Notes: generated by a model not told the origin, from the sequence alone. A DNA stretch of 64,000 bases from an uncultured Pelagibacteraceae bacterium (GCA_902612235.1 CACMCJ010000001.1:94142-158141); one strand, 5' to 3'; numbered from the stretch's first letter, positions 46,761 to 57,043 are shown. A program made the numbers and translations.

Positions 46761-48023
46761 ATGACAGGTCAAAAAATCTTAGTGCCCGACATGGGAGATT
46801 TCAAAAATGTAGAAATCATTGAAGTTCTTGTTGAAGAAGGTCAACGTATAAAAAAAAATGACTCTCTAATAACTTTAGAGAGCGATAAATCAAGTGTCGA
46901 AGTACCTTCCACTCATGAAGGAATTATTGAAAAAATTAACGTAAAAGTGGGTGATAAAGTAAATCAAGGTGATCTTATTTTAAATTTAAAAACTGATAAA
47001 ATATCCAAAGAAATAAAAAAAATACAAAATAATGAGCCTGAGAATAAAATAGCTAAAAATATTATTAAAGATATTGAGAAAACAAAAATAGCTGCCCCTG
47101 TAGTGCATAAATCATCAATAACTGAAACTAAATCAGCTAGTCCTAAAGTGAGAAAGTTTGCAAGAGAGCTAGGAGCAAATGTGTCAGCCATTCCTGGTTC
47201 TCAGCGAGCTGGGAGAGTTTCAGAGGAAGATGTTAAAAATTATATTAGATCACAAGTGACAGTAAACGGAGGAAAAGTACAAAAAAAAATTCAAGAAGAA
47301 GAATATCCCCATGAAGATTTTGGTAATATTGAATTAAAAGAAATTCCTAGAGTAAAAAAATTGTCAGGTCCTCAATTGGTAAGGTCATGGACAGAAATAC
47401 CCCATGTAACACAACATGATGAAATAGATATTACTGAAATGGAACAGTTTAGGTCTTCTTTATATGACTACTATAGCGGAGAGATAGTAAAAGTTACTCC
47501 ACTTGCATTTATAACTAAGGCGTTAGTTAGTGCTCTAAAAAAATTTCCTAATTTTAATGCTTCAATTGATACAAATCAAAATAAAATTATTTATAAAAAA
47601 TATTTCCATATTGGTTTTGCAGTAGATACACCTCATGGTTTAATGGTTCCCAAAATTAGGGATGCAGATCAAATGAATATTAAAGAGATTGGGGAAGCCT
47701 TAAAAAAAACTAGTAAATTGTGTAGAGAACTAAAAATAGATAAAAAAGAATTTTTTGGTGGTTCAATGACAATCTCAAGCCTTGGAGGGATCGGGGGAAC
47801 TTTTTTTACACCAATTATAAATCCTCCTGAAGTAGCAATATTAGGAGTAGGAAAAAGCTTTGATAGATTAGTAAAAATAAAAAATAAATTTGCATCAAGG
47901 AAGATTTTACCTATTTCATTATCTTATGATCATAGAATAATTGATGGAGCAGAAGGAGCAAGATTTTGCGTCTATTTAGGTGAATGTCTAGGAAAAGATT
48001 TTGCTTTCAAACTTGCCGTTTAG
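46761..48023 (+). CDS. aceF: Dihydrolipoamide acetyltransferase (PDH E2)
   Basis: A 420-residue E2 with a single lipoyl domain (Lys43 in TLESDKSSVEV), a peripheral subunit-binding domain (SPKVRKFARELGANVSAI...GRVSEEDV), and a catalytic domain ending in SYDHRIIDGAEGARF with active-site His391 and Asp395. E. coli AceF has three lipoyl domains; here one resides on E2 and one on E1, so the complex would still have two per E1-E2 pair. An E3 gene is not in the window. Confidence 0.92.
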   Translation: MTGQKILVPDMGDFKNVEIIEVLVEEGQRIKKNDSLITLESDKSSVEVPSTHEGIIEKINVKVGDKVNQGDLILNLKTDKISKEIKKIQNNEPENKIAKNIIKDIEKTKIAAPVVHKSSITETKSASPKVRKFARELGANVSAIPGSQRAGRVSEEDVKNYIRSQVTVNGGKVQKKIQEEEYPHEDFGNIELKEIPRVKKLSGPQLVRSWTEIPHVTQHDEIDITEMEQFRSSLYDYYSGEIVKVTPLAFITKALVSALKKFPNFNASIDTNQNKIIYKKYFHIGFAVDTPHGLMVPKIRDADQMNIKEIGEALKKTSKLCRELKIDKKEFFGGSMTISSLGGIGGTFFTPIINPPEVAILGVGKSFDRLVKIKNKFASRKILPISLSYDHRIIDGAEGARFCVYLGECLGKDFAFKLAV

Positions 48024-48046
48024 ATTAATTTGCAATATTAAAAAGA

Positions 48047-48949
48047 ATGAATAAAAAGATAATATCTCTTCTTTGTGCAATTTCGTGTTCATTTATTTGG
48101 GGAACAGCTTTTATTGCTCAAGACATGGGTATGGATTTTATAGGGCCATATACTTTTTCTGCAGCTAGGTTAGCTTTAGGTTTTTTTGCTTTACTACCAT
48201 TTTTTTTTATTTTTGAATTTAATAAAGTTAAAAAAGTCAATTTAGACAAAAAAATAATTACTGCTTATTTGTTCTTACTTGGTTTTTTCTTAGCCGGAGG
48301 AAATATTTTTCAGCAAGTTTCTCTTTTATACACAGATGTAGCTAATTCTGCTGTATTTACAGTTTTGTATGTCGTAATTGTTCCAGTAATTGCATACTTT
48401 CTTTTTTCAAAAAAAATACACAACTCTGTTTGGCCTTCAGTTTTAATGTGTTTAGTTGGGGGGCTTCTTTTAAGTGAATTAGATAATATTAGAGTAAGGT
48501 TTGGCGATAGCTTAGTAATCATAGGTGCTTTTTTTTGGGCTTTTCATATTGTATTTATCTCAAAATTTTTGAAAATTTTTAATTATCCAATTTCAATAGC
48601 TACATTCCAATGTTTAACAGCATCACTAATTTCATTTGTGCCAGCTTTTGCATTTGAATATATATCCTTCACGGTTCTTTCCATGGAATTTATTGAACTT
48701 TTGTATGCTGGCGTTTTATCAAGCGGAATAGCTTTTATGCTTCAAATTTTTGCTCAACAAAACCTATCACCAGCTCCTGTTGCTATTATTTTCTCGTTAG
48801 AAGGAGTTTTTGGATCAATAGCTGCATGGGTTTTATTGAACCAGTATTTAAATGAATTCAAAATACTTGGAATTATAATCATATTATCTGCGGTTATTTT
48901 TTCTCAATTAGCTCCTATTTATGGTAAAAAAAATTATGGACGAAACTAA
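48047..48949 (+). CDS. DMT-superfamily (EamA) transporter
   Basis: A 300-residue protein with ten hydrophobic helices in two EamA repeats: repeat 1 begins CAISCSFIWGTAFIAQDMG, and repeat 2 GDSLVIIGAFFWAFHIVFISKF. Such drug/metabolite transporters export amino acids or other small molecules; the substrate is unknown. Its 3' end overlaps the thioesterase gene. Confidence 0.85.
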   Translation: MNKKIISLLCAISCSFIWGTAFIAQDMGMDFIGPYTFSAARLALGFFALLPFFFIFEFNKVKKVNLDKKIITAYLFLLGFFLAGGNIFQQVSLLYTDVANSAVFTVLYVVIVPVIAYFLFSKKIHNSVWPSVLMCLVGGLLLSELDNIRVRFGDSLVIIGAFFWAFHIVFISKFLKIFNYPISIATFQCLTASLISFVPAFAFEYISFTVLSMEFIELLYAGVLSSGIAFMLQIFAQQNLSPAPVAIIFSLEGVFGSIAAWVLLNQYLNEFKILGIIIILSAVIFSQLAPIYGKKNYGRN

Positions 48950-49310
48950 AAAAGGTTTTATGCAAAATATTGGTGATCTTGCATTTAAAAAGATTGATGA
49001 CACTAATTTTGAGTTTAGTATTGAAGTTCAGAAAAGCTTTTTAAATACTGGAGGCATTGCTCATGGAGGCTTTATAGCAACGATCGCAGATACTGGTATG
49101 GGTAATGCTGCACATGTTACTGCAGGTAATAGAAGATGTGTGACCATAAACTTAGATATTAAATTTATTTCAGCTGGAAAATTAAATGATAACCTAATGG
49201 GTAAAGTAAAAGTGTTAAAAAGAACAAAAACACTTGTTTTTATTTCGTCTGAAATTATAGGATCTAATGGTATAGTTGCAACTGCATCGGGTACTTGGAA
49301 AATATTATAA
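48936..49310 (+). CDS. PaaI-family thioesterase
   Basis: A 124-residue hot-dog-fold acyl-CoA thioesterase. Conserved GGIAHGGFIATIADTGMG supplies the catalytic loop, and RCVTINLDIKFIS the second strand pair. I prefer the ATG at 48936 over the one at 48921, because the former leaves the normal family N-terminus; both overlap the DMT gene. It may release aromatic or short acyl groups from CoA. It ends two bases from the convergent TRAP permease gene. Confidence 0.82.
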   Translation: MDETKKGFMQNIGDLAFKKIDDTNFEFSIEVQKSFLNTGGIAHGGFIATIADTGMGNAAHVTAGNRRCVTINLDIKFISAGKLNDNLMGKVKVLKRTKTLVFISSEIIGSNGIVATASGTWKIL

Positions 49311-49312
49311 TT

Positions 49313-51637
49313 TTAATTCTTTCTACTATAATTTAAATAGCCAAATATTAATAATAATATTAAGGCAAAAGGATAAACAATAACTTTATTTGGCCTTTCG
49401 GGATTTTCAATTTTAAAATTACTTATAATATCTCCCATCTGAATTCCAGATTTTTTGGCCTCACCTTTCCAATTTAGTTTATCTACTGTTAATTGATCAT
49501 TTTTTTCAGAAAGAGTTAATCCATATTCTTCTAAATTAAATTTATTATCAAATTTTCCTTTACTAATGACAAATAGTTTATATCTTTCTCCATACTCTGT
49601 TACTCTGGTAATTTTAATGTGAACTTCTTTGGAAGGGTCAAAAGAAAGATTTTGGATACTTGCTGCCGAGAGTTTCTGTTCATTAAATTTGGGATAAAAT
49701 TTACCTAAAACATAATCAGGTGCCAAGAAAGATAAAGAAATTACCAAGAATGCTATAATTTCATACCATTTTAATTTATTTATAAACCACTGTTGAGTTG
49801 CAGCAGTAAAAACTAAAATTCCAATTAAAGACGTAACTATTACTATTAACGCTTGCCAAATATTATCTACACCGATTAGTAAAAGTTCGTGGTTGAATAA
49901 AAAAACTATAGGTAAAATACCTGTTCTTAAACTGTACCAAATAGCTTGCAAACCAGTTCTGAGAGGATCACCACCAGAAATTGCAGCAGCTGCATACGAC
50001 GCCAAACCAACCGGTGGCGTTACATCAGCCATCAGACCAAAATAAAATACAAATAAATGTACGGCTATTAATGGAAAAATATAACCAGATGCATTTCCAA
50101 CATCGACAAGAACTGTTGCCATAAGCGAGGCCACAACAACATAATTTGCTGTAGTCGGAAGACCCATACCAAGTAATAAACAGAGTATAATTGTAAGTAA
50201 AATTAAGATGATTACATTGTCTCTAGCTATCGTCTCTATGACTATAATAAGATTGGTGCTTAAACCTGTTGAACCTACCGCTCCAACAATTATACCTGCT
50301 GTTGCAATCGCAATACCAACTCCAACCATATTGATTGCACCCTTTTGAAGTCCGACGATTGTTTGATTGTACCAGTCAGTTAGACCAGTTTTAAAGTCAG
50401 GATTTTTAATTATACGATTTATTAAATTTACTAAAATCAAAGATAAAGTTGCATAAAAAATTGAAAATCCTGCTGTATATCTCATATAAACAAGTAAAAA
50501 AATTAGGACGAAAATTGGTATTAAAAAATGCAAACCAGATAAAAAAGTTTTCTTTAGATGTGGTACATCAGCATCGTCCATTCCTTTAAGACCTAATTTT
50601 AATGCCTCCAAATGAGATATATAAAACAAGGCAATATATGAAATTACTGCAGGTAAGAAAGCGTGTTTAACCACTTCAAAATAAGTAACACCGATAAAAC
50701 TCGCCATAACAAAAGCGGCTGCGCCCATTACAGGTGGCATTATTTGACCATTCACTGAGGATGAGACTTCTATTGCTCCAGCTTTCTCTTGTGAGAAACC
50801 AGTTTTTTTCATAATTGGAATTGTAAATGTTCCAGTAGTAACTGTGTTTGCAATTGAAGATCCAGAAATCATCCCTGTCATTCCCGAACCAAGAATAGCA
50901 GCTTTAGCTGGTCCTCCTCGCATTTTACCCACCATTGCAAAAGCTAAGTCTAAAAAATATTTTCCACCACCAGCAGTTTCTAATAATGCTCCAAATAAAA
51001 CAAACAAAAAGATAAAATCAACTGAAACACCAATTGGAATTCCAAATATTGCCTCCTGGTCGAACCATTGAAAACCTACTAATCTTTTTAGAGAAAGACC
51101 ACCGTGAGAAATAATATCCGGCGCATATTTTCCAAAATATGAAAATAGTAGAAAACAAATTGCGATAATAACCAAAGGCAAGCCTATAGCTCTTCTTGTT
51201 GCTTCTAATAATATTAAAATACCAAAAGTACCAATAATTAATTCAACGGGAACTTTAAAGCCAAAAAATTCTTTTACTAATAAAATCCCCCCCCTATTCA
51301 CTAAATCGTCATAAAAAAAATAGATATAGAGACAACAAAAAGCTGCGACTAAACTTATTAAAATATCTAAAAAGGAAATTTTTTTTCCTCTTGCTATTGG
51401 AAATATTAGAAATGTTAATGTAAGTGCAAATCCTAAGTGAATTGCTCTAGCTGGTAAACCCTTAAACATACCAAAATTAAACCAAAACGGAAATGGAGAA
51501 GCATACCAAAGTTGAAATAAAGTCCAAATGATTGCTATCCCCATAACAATCTTTAAATGAAAACCAGATAAATTTTTAGTCGGAGAGATATCTTCGCTAA
51601 TTTTTTGTTTAATACTATCTTTTATATTTTGACTCAT
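49313..51637 (-). CDS. TRAP transporter, fused DctQ-DctM permease (TAXI type)
   Basis: A 774-residue fused TRAP permease. About residues 20-160 correspond to the small DctQ-like part, then the large 12-helix DctM-type part with AKAAILGSGMTGMISGSSIANTVTTG split into GSGMTGMISGSSIANTV and the later LGMGLPTTANYVVVA. The C-terminus has a PDZ-like DUF3394 domain (WKGEAKKSGIQMGDII), often found in TAXI permeases, and a last helix. It uses a sodium or proton gradient to import a small carboxylate or amino acid with the solute-binding protein encoded upstream. Confidence 0.92.
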   Translation of the reverse strand: MSQNIKDSIKQKISEDISPTKNLSGFHLKIVMGIAIIWTLFQLWYASPFPFWFNFGMFKGLPARAIHLGFALTLTFLIFPIARGKKISFLDILISLVAAFCCLYIYFFYDDLVNRGGILLVKEFFGFKVPVELIIGTFGILILLEATRRAIGLPLVIIAICFLLFSYFGKYAPDIISHGGLSLKRLVGFQWFDQEAIFGIPIGVSVDFIFLFVLFGALLETAGGGKYFLDLAFAMVGKMRGGPAKAAILGSGMTGMISGSSIANTVTTGTFTIPIMKKTGFSQEKAGAIEVSSSVNGQIMPPVMGAAAFVMASFIGVTYFEVVKHAFLPAVISYIALFYISHLEALKLGLKGMDDADVPHLKKTFLSGLHFLIPIFVLIFLLVYMRYTAGFSIFYATLSLILVNLINRIIKNPDFKTGLTDWYNQTIVGLQKGAINMVGVGIAIATAGIIVGAVGSTGLSTNLIIVIETIARDNVIILILLTIILCLLLGMGLPTTANYVVVASLMATVLVDVGNASGYIFPLIAVHLFVFYFGLMADVTPPVGLASYAAAAISGGDPLRTGLQAIWYSLRTGILPIVFLFNHELLLIGVDNIWQALIVIVTSLIGILVFTAATQQWFINKLKWYEIIAFLVISLSFLAPDYVLGKFYPKFNEQKLSAASIQNLSFDPSKEVHIKITRVTEYGERYKLFVISKGKFDNKFNLEEYGLTLSEKNDQLTVDKLNWKGEAKKSGIQMGDIISNFKIENPERPNKVIVYPFALILLLIFGYLNYSRKN

Positions 51638-51660
51638 TAATTAGAAGATACAATATTATA

Positions 51661-51693
51661 AAAAAAAAGGCCCAAAAAATATTGGGCCTTTTT
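51661..51693 (-). terminator. Rho-independent terminator between binding protein and permease
   Basis: GGCCCAA/TTGGGCC stem, extended by A-T pairs, around a 6-base loop; read on the minus strand it is followed by eight Ts. It lies after the TAXI binding-protein stop and before the permease start, so most transcripts from the strong binding-protein promoter should end here, giving excess binding protein over permease. On the plus strand it is a weaker terminator too. Confidence 0.8.
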
Positions 51694-51713
51694 AATTTAA
51701 TTATGAAGTAAGA

Positions 51714-52718
51714 TTACATTAATCCAGCTTCTTTGTAATACTTTATCGCTCCTGGATGTAATGGAGCTGATAAACCATCAGCTATCATATTTTTCTTTTC
51801 AAGAGGTCCAAAAGCAGGATGTTGAGCTCTGAAATCATCAAAGTTTTCCATTACCGCTTTTGTGACTAAGTATACTAATTCTTCAGAAACATTAGCGCTT
51901 GTAACAACTGTAGCTTTAACACCGAAAGTTGTAGCATCTTTTTTCTGATTTGAGTAAGTACCTGCTGGGATTACTGCTTTAGCATAATAGTCTGCTCCGT
52001 CAATTAAACCTTGAACTGGTGCTCCAGTTAAATTTATTGGACTAGCTTTTGCTTTACAAGTTGCTGCTTGCTCCATAGCTCCGTTAGGAAATCCTACAGA
52101 ATATCCGAATGCATCTATTTTACCGTCGCAAAGAGCTTTTACTTGCTCAGAAGAAGTCAGTTCAGTAGTTGCTTTAAACATACTCATGTCTGCTCCCATA
52201 GCTTTCATAAGTTCTTCCATAGTTCCTCTCTGACCAGAACCTGGGTTACCAATATTTACTGTTTTTCCTTTTAAGCCTTTAAAATCTTTGATCTTAGATT
52301 TTTTACTTGCCCAAATTTGGAAAGGTTCATTGTGAACAGAAAATACAGCTCTTAAATCACCGAACTGTTTTCCTTCCCATTTGCTTGAACCGTTGTAAGC
52401 ATGGAACTGCCAGTCTGACTGAGCAACACCAAATTGAAACTCACCATCTTTGATTTGTCCAATATTATAGTTTGAACCACCTGTTGAAGGTGCAGTACAT
52501 CTATAAGCTTTAGCTGTACCTTTTTTTCTTCCGTGTTCAGCACTTATTGCAGATTTGTGAAGCATTTTACAAATAGCGTTACCTGTCTGAAAATAAACTC
52601 CTGTTGGTCCACCTGTTCCTATAGTGAAGAACTCCGCTGATTTCGCAATTGAAGTAATAGGGCTTGAAAAAGCAAACATTACTAATACCGCAGAAATCAT
52701 TGATATCATTTTTTTCAT
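51714..52718 (-). CDS. TAXI-family TRAP solute-binding protein
   Basis: A 334-residue periplasmic protein. The signal peptide covers about residues 1-28 (MKKMISMISAVLVMFAFSS, then an SIAKSA cleavage region). The mature protein begins with EFFTIGTGGPTGVYF, the hallmark of TAXI binding proteins, and has GNPGSGQRGTMEELMKA. It captures an unidentified ligand for the fused permease. A strong RBS-like GGGGGAT precedes the ATG. Probably one of the most highly expressed genes in the window. Confidence 0.93.
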   Translation of the reverse strand: MKKMISMISAVLVMFAFSSPITSIAKSAEFFTIGTGGPTGVYFQTGNAICKMLHKSAISAEHGRKKGTAKAYRCTAPSTGGSNYNIGQIKDGEFQFGVAQSDWQFHAYNGSSKWEGKQFGDLRAVFSVHNEPFQIWASKKSKIKDFKGLKGKTVNIGNPGSGQRGTMEELMKAMGADMSMFKATTELTSSEQVKALCDGKIDAFGYSVGFPNGAMEQAATCKAKASPINLTGAPVQGLIDGADYYAKAVIPAGTYSNQKKDATTFGVKATVVTSANVSEELVYLVTKAVMENFDDFRAQHPAFGPLEKKNMIADGLSAPLHPGAIKYYKEAGLM

Positions 52719-52744
52719 GTGATCCCCCGTTTGTTAATGTAATA

Positions 52745-52773
52745 ATTTAACTATGTATGAAGACTAAGGTCAA
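52745..52773 (-). promoter_or_regulatory. Promoter for the TAXI-TRAP genes
   Basis: On the minus strand TTGACC, 17 bases, TTAAAT (5/6 and 4/6 matches), about 27 bases before the binding-protein ATG. This lets the binding protein be transcribed apart from the aminotransferase upstream. Confidence 0.5.
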
Positions 52774-52782
52774 AGAGAATCT

Positions 52783-54018
52783 TTATAGATTTTTAGCCCA
52801 AATTGATAATTTTTTGATACCTTCAACTACATTTGGTGCATACTTTTCAATAGTTTTATCATCAAGCAATTTGCCGTTAATATTAGCATTTAAAAATTTG
52901 CCTCCGTCAAAATCAATATAACATAGTCTAGTTAACATTTTTTTGGGACTAAAACCAAAATCTGAAGCTGGTAACATTGCTACGCCAGTTTCATCTAGAA
53001 TTCTTTCACATAACTCTGTTGATGATTTAAATTTTTTATTTGGAAATTCTGGCATCAAATAAAAAGCTCCTTGAGGAGGATTTATTAAAACTTTGTTAGA
53101 TTTTAAATTGTTATAAGCATAAATCCCTACAGATCTAAGAATATTTATAGTTTTAGTTTTATATTCACTATAGTCTCCCTCGTAAGCTTCTACAGCAGCG
53201 AATTGAGCCGGACTATTAACTGTTGAGTAAGACTCACTTGCTAAAGTTTTAATATTTTCTAAAAGTGCTGATAATTTATTTGGTACAGCAAAAAATCCTA
53301 CCCTCCATCCTCCAGCACCGCACCATTTACTTAATCCTCCACTTATGAATGTTTTCTCTGGATAAAATCTCGAGATTGAATCATATTTGTTACAAAAAGT
53401 AAGATCCGTATAAATTTCATCAGATAAAACTATTAAATTGTATTTTTTTGCTACCATTGCCAATTCTTTTAAATTTTTACAAATTGTTCCTGATGGGTTA
53501 TTTGGTGAGTTTAAAATAAATATAAGATTTTTATTTTTTATTGACTTTATTTTATTTTCAAGTTGCTTAGCAGTTGGGAACCAATTATTTTCTCTTGAAG
53601 TTTGTATCCAGTGAACTTTATTTCTGCCAATTATAGCTTGAGGCTCATATGAAACCCAGCTCGGTGCAGAAAGTATAATATCCCCGTTGAAAGCTACATG
53701 CAGTAAAAGCATTGCCTCTTTTGAACCGGGTGTAATAACAATATTTTCTTTAGGATAGTTTACTCCAGTTTTATGTCTTAGGTTTTCAGAAATTGTTTTT
53801 CTCAATCTTTCTAGACCTTGGATTGGTAAATATTCTTTTCGATGTGCATTTTCTTGTAATGCTTTGACAATTTTTTCTGGCACAGGAAATGGAGATTGCC
53901 CAAATCCAAATTGATATACTTTTTTTCCCTGACTTAGAAGCTTCTTACACTTTTCATTAATCAGTAAAGTTGATGACTGTTTGAGCTTTAAGATATTTTT
54001 TTTTGTTAGTTTTTGCAT
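52783..54018 (-). CDS. Class I/II aminotransferase
   Basis: A 411-residue PLP enzyme of fold type I, aspartate aminotransferase-like. Motifs: FGFGQSPFPVPEKI, LNSPNNPSGTI with the Asn of the PLP-binding pocket, SDEIYTDLTF, and the Schiff-base Lys in SGGLSKWCGAGGWRVGF. Substrate unknown; it might supply or consume the amino/keto acid taken up by the adjacent TAXI transporter. I start at the internal ATG (54018); an upstream ATG (54051) adds 11 unusual residues. Confidence 0.85.
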   Translation of the reverse strand: MQKLTKKNILKLKQSSTLLINEKCKKLLSQGKKVYQFGFGQSPFPVPEKIVKALQENAHRKEYLPIQGLERLRKTISENLRHKTGVNYPKENIVITPGSKEAMLLLHVAFNGDIILSAPSWVSYEPQAIIGRNKVHWIQTSRENNWFPTAKQLENKIKSIKNKNLIFILNSPNNPSGTICKNLKELAMVAKKYNLIVLSDEIYTDLTFCNKYDSISRFYPEKTFISGGLSKWCGAGGWRVGFFAVPNKLSALLENIKTLASESYSTVNSPAQFAAVEAYEGDYSEYKTKTINILRSVGIYAYNNLKSNKVLINPPQGAFYLMPEFPNKKFKSSTELCERILDETGVAMLPASDFGFSPKKMLTRLCYIDFDGGKFLNANINGKLLDDKTIEKYAPNVVEGIKKLSIWAKNL

Positions 54019-54099
54019 TTTTACTTTTAAACAAAAGCTATTTGTAACCATACGGGGACTTAGGCTTTTAAGTCAATTTAAATATTGAAATTAGAACAT

Positions 54100-54128
54100 T
54101 TGACAAATAGATTCGGTCATGTTTTAAT
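54100..54128 (+). promoter_or_regulatory. Strong sigma-70 promoter for the helicase operon
   Basis: TTGACA (perfect -35), 17 bases, TTTAAT (5/6 -10). It lies 60 bases upstream of the ATG of the SUV3-type helicase and is the best consensus promoter I found in the window. Confidence 0.55.
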
Positions 54129-54187
54129 CATATTTTGTTCTCAAATCTGATCTATATATAGTGTAAAATTAATTATCCAACACAAGA

Positions 54188-56653
54188 ATGCAAACTTATC
54201 AAAAAAACATAGTCGCTCTTTTAGGACCAACTAATACTGGCAAAACTCATATAGCTATAGAAAAAATGCTCCAGTTTAACACTGGAATATTTGGTCTTCC
54301 TTTAAGACTCTTGGCTCGAGAGGTTTTCGATAAGTGTGTTGAAAAAGTAGGAGCAGAAAAAGTAGCTTTAATAACTGGCGAGGAAAAAATTATTCCTAAT
54401 TCTGCTGAATATTTTATTTGTACCGTAGAGTCTATGCCAAAAAATAAAGAAGTAGACTTCGTTGCAATTGATGAGATTCAAATGTGTGCTGATCGTGAAA
54501 GAGGTCACATCTTTACCGATAGGTTGCTAAACGCCAGAGGGAAAAGACTCACAATGTTTTTAGGTTCTCAAGTAATGAGTGGAATTATAAAGGACTTAAT
54601 AGATGATGTTGAATTTGAAAAAAGTGAGAGATTTTCTAAACTTACTTATACCGGTTATAAAAAAATTTCTCGCTTAGATAGAAAAGTAGCAATAATTGCT
54701 TTCTCGATTGAAGAGGTTTATGCGATTGCTGAATTAGTACGAAGACAAAAAGGAGGCGCTGCAGTTATTATGGGCTCATTGAGTCCAAAAACTAGAAATT
54801 CACAAGTCGGGTTATACCAATCTGGAGATGTAGATTATCTAATTGCGACAGACGCTATCGGAATGGGTTTGAATATGGATATAAACGAAATTTATTTTTC
54901 AAACTTAAAAAAATTTGACGGAAAAAAAACGAGAAGACTCAATTTAGTGGAATTATCACAAATTGCAGGAAGAGCCGGTAGATATAAAAATGATGGCGGT
55001 TTTGGAACAACTGGAGATTGTGAAAATTTAAACTCGGACGAAATTGAAAATATTGAAAAACATCATCTACCAGAAACTAAAATGATATTTTGGAGAAACT
55101 CAAATCTCAACTTTGAAAACCCTGAAAAACTAATTGCTTCTCTTGAACTCAAGCCTAATCAAAAAAATCTTTTAAGGGCAAATGACTCTGTTGATGAAAG
55201 TGTATTAAGACATTTTTTAAAAAAAGGAGCTAATAATATTATATATCATAAAAATTTGGAATTACTTTGGGAATGTTGCCAAATTCCAGATTTTGAAAAA
55301 AAGGCATATGGTCAACACATAAATATCATAGACAAAGTTTTTCAGTTTTTAACTACCAAAAAAAATAAAATACCTAGTTCATTTATGAAAGAGCAATGCA
55401 AAGGTCTTGAGAAAGATCATGGAAATGTTGATCTACTTTCTCATAGACTTTCTAATGTAAGAACTTGGTCTTATGTTTCAAATAAAAAAAATTGGGTAGA
55501 AAATTCTGACTATTGGGTTCAATTAACTAAAAATATAGAGGACAAATTATCCGATAAATTACATGACGAATTAACTAAGAGCTTTATCGATAAGAAGATT
55601 AGTATTTTGTCTAGAAGCTTAAAACAGGATCTAGTTCTAAAAACAGAAATTAATGAGGAAAATAAAATATTTATAGATGGACAATTAATAGGTGAATTAA
55701 GGGGTCTTAAATTTTTGATTGAACTTACCTCAAAAACTTTAGACACAGATGTTAAGTCTATTAAGAAAGCTGCTAGAAAGGGAGTAAAAGAAGAACTCAG
55801 CAAACGGGTAAATCAAATTACTGAAAAACAAGAATTATCAATTAATTATGATAGTAAAATTATTTGGAAAAACAATCCAATAGCTAGATTAAAAAAAGGC
55901 CATAATTATCTAAATCCTGAAATTGAAATTATTGCAGACGAGGCAATTGAATTAGATGCAAAAAACAAACTAGAGGAATTCTTACAGATTTGGTTTAATA
56001 AATACATCAATGAAATACTTGGAGATTTGATTAATTTGACTAAGAAAAAAACATCTAATCAATACTTAAGAGCATTGGTTTTTCAACTTTATGAAAAAAA
56101 TGGTGTAATCAAAAGAAAAGAAATAGATAATATTGTAAAATTAATACCTGCAGAAGAAAGAAAAAAATTATGGGGCATGGGTATAAAAATAGGGAGATAT
56201 CATGTTTATCTTCCAAAGATGCTTAAGCCGAAAGCAGTTGAATTTAGGGTTTCATTATGGAAAATTTTTAATAATAATACTGATAAACAAGAAATACCTA
56301 AGTTTGGATTAAATTTTATAACAAATAAAAATTATGAAAAGAATTTTCTTTTGTTATGTGGTTTTGAAAAATTTAAAGAATATTTTGTTAGGATTGATAT
56401 TTTAGAAAAATTGTTTATAAAAATCTTAGATAACAGCAAAGATCGTAAATTCAAAATAAACTCTGAAATGATGAATTTGCTTGGTTGTACCAAGGAAAAT
56501 TTTTATAAACTTATGTCTTATATGGATTATAAAAAGGATAAGGCAGCTGATACTTACATTTTTAAAGGAGAAAGGAAGAAGTCAGAAAAATTAATTAAAT
56601 TTGACAAAAAAGAAAATCCATTTAAAAAGCTTTTGTCTTTAAACATTAAATAA
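54188..56653 (+). CDS. SUV3-like ATP-dependent RNA helicase
   Basis: An 821-residue superfamily-2 helicase closest to the mitochondrial SUV3/alphaproteobacterial group. Walker A is GPTNTGKT at residues 13-20, Walker B IDEIQ, motif III-like MFLGSQVMSG, motif V ATDAIGMGLN, and motif VI QIAGRAGR. The long C-terminal half contains the RNA-binding platform. In mitochondria it partners polynucleotide phosphorylase for RNA decay. It is followed without gap by a TerB-like gene, then fdxA and carD, a conserved alphaproteobacterial order as I remember, here with no S4-domain gene in between. Confidence 0.88.
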   Translation: MQTYQKNIVALLGPTNTGKTHIAIEKMLQFNTGIFGLPLRLLAREVFDKCVEKVGAEKVALITGEEKIIPNSAEYFICTVESMPKNKEVDFVAIDEIQMCADRERGHIFTDRLLNARGKRLTMFLGSQVMSGIIKDLIDDVEFEKSERFSKLTYTGYKKISRLDRKVAIIAFSIEEVYAIAELVRRQKGGAAVIMGSLSPKTRNSQVGLYQSGDVDYLIATDAIGMGLNMDINEIYFSNLKKFDGKKTRRLNLVELSQIAGRAGRYKNDGGFGTTGDCENLNSDEIENIEKHHLPETKMIFWRNSNLNFENPEKLIASLELKPNQKNLLRANDSVDESVLRHFLKKGANNIIYHKNLELLWECCQIPDFEKKAYGQHINIIDKVFQFLTTKKNKIPSSFMKEQCKGLEKDHGNVDLLSHRLSNVRTWSYVSNKKNWVENSDYWVQLTKNIEDKLSDKLHDELTKSFIDKKISILSRSLKQDLVLKTEINEENKIFIDGQLIGELRGLKFLIELTSKTLDTDVKSIKKAARKGVKEELSKRVNQITEKQELSINYDSKIIWKNNPIARLKKGHNYLNPEIEIIADEAIELDAKNKLEEFLQIWFNKYINEILGDLINLTKKKTSNQYLRALVFQLYEKNGVIKRKEIDNIVKLIPAEERKKLWGMGIKIGRYHVYLPKMLKPKAVEFRVSLWKIFNNNTDKQEIPKFGLNFITNKNYEKNFLLLCGFEKFKEYFVRIDILEKLFIKILDNSKDRKFKINSEMMNLLGCTKENFYKLMSYMDYKKDKAADTYIFKGERKKSEKLIKFDKKENPFKKLLSLNIK

Positions 56654-57043
56654 ATGAAAAATTTAAACAAAGAAAACATAATAGGTGTAACAGCATTATT
56701 AGTTCATGCAGCTAAGATAGATGAGCAATATTCAAATAAAGAAAAAGATCTAATAAAGGAGTTTATAGACTCTTATTTAAAAGATGAGGATAATGATAAA
56801 ATATTAAAAGATGCTGAAAAATTAGAAAATAATTCAAATCAATTACTTAACTTTACTAATATTTTAAAAAAAGAGTCTGATGAGGTAAAATCTGATATCA
56901 TTAAACATTTGTGGCAGATAATAATTTCGGATAAATCTATTGATCAATATGAGTCCAATTTAATGAGGAGAGTCTGCGGTTTAATTTATTTTTCAGATAA
57001 AATGAGTGCAGAAATTAAACTTCAACTTTTGAATAACAAATGA
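56654..57043 (+). CDS. TerB-like protein
   Basis: A 129-residue all-alpha protein related to TerB (tellurite-resistance family). The C-terminal [20 protein letters not shown] is the most diagnostic block. TerB domains bind metal at the membrane and are found in stress-linked systems. It starts at the base directly after the helicase stop and overlaps fdxA by four bases (ATGA), so all three are co-translated. Confidence 0.8.
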   Translation: MKNLNKENIIGVTALLVHAAKIDEQYSNKEKDLIKEFIDSYLKDEDNDKILKDAEKLENNSNQLLNFTNILKKESDEVKSDIIKHLWQIIISDKSIDQYESNLMRRVCGLIYFSDKMSAEIKLQLLNNK

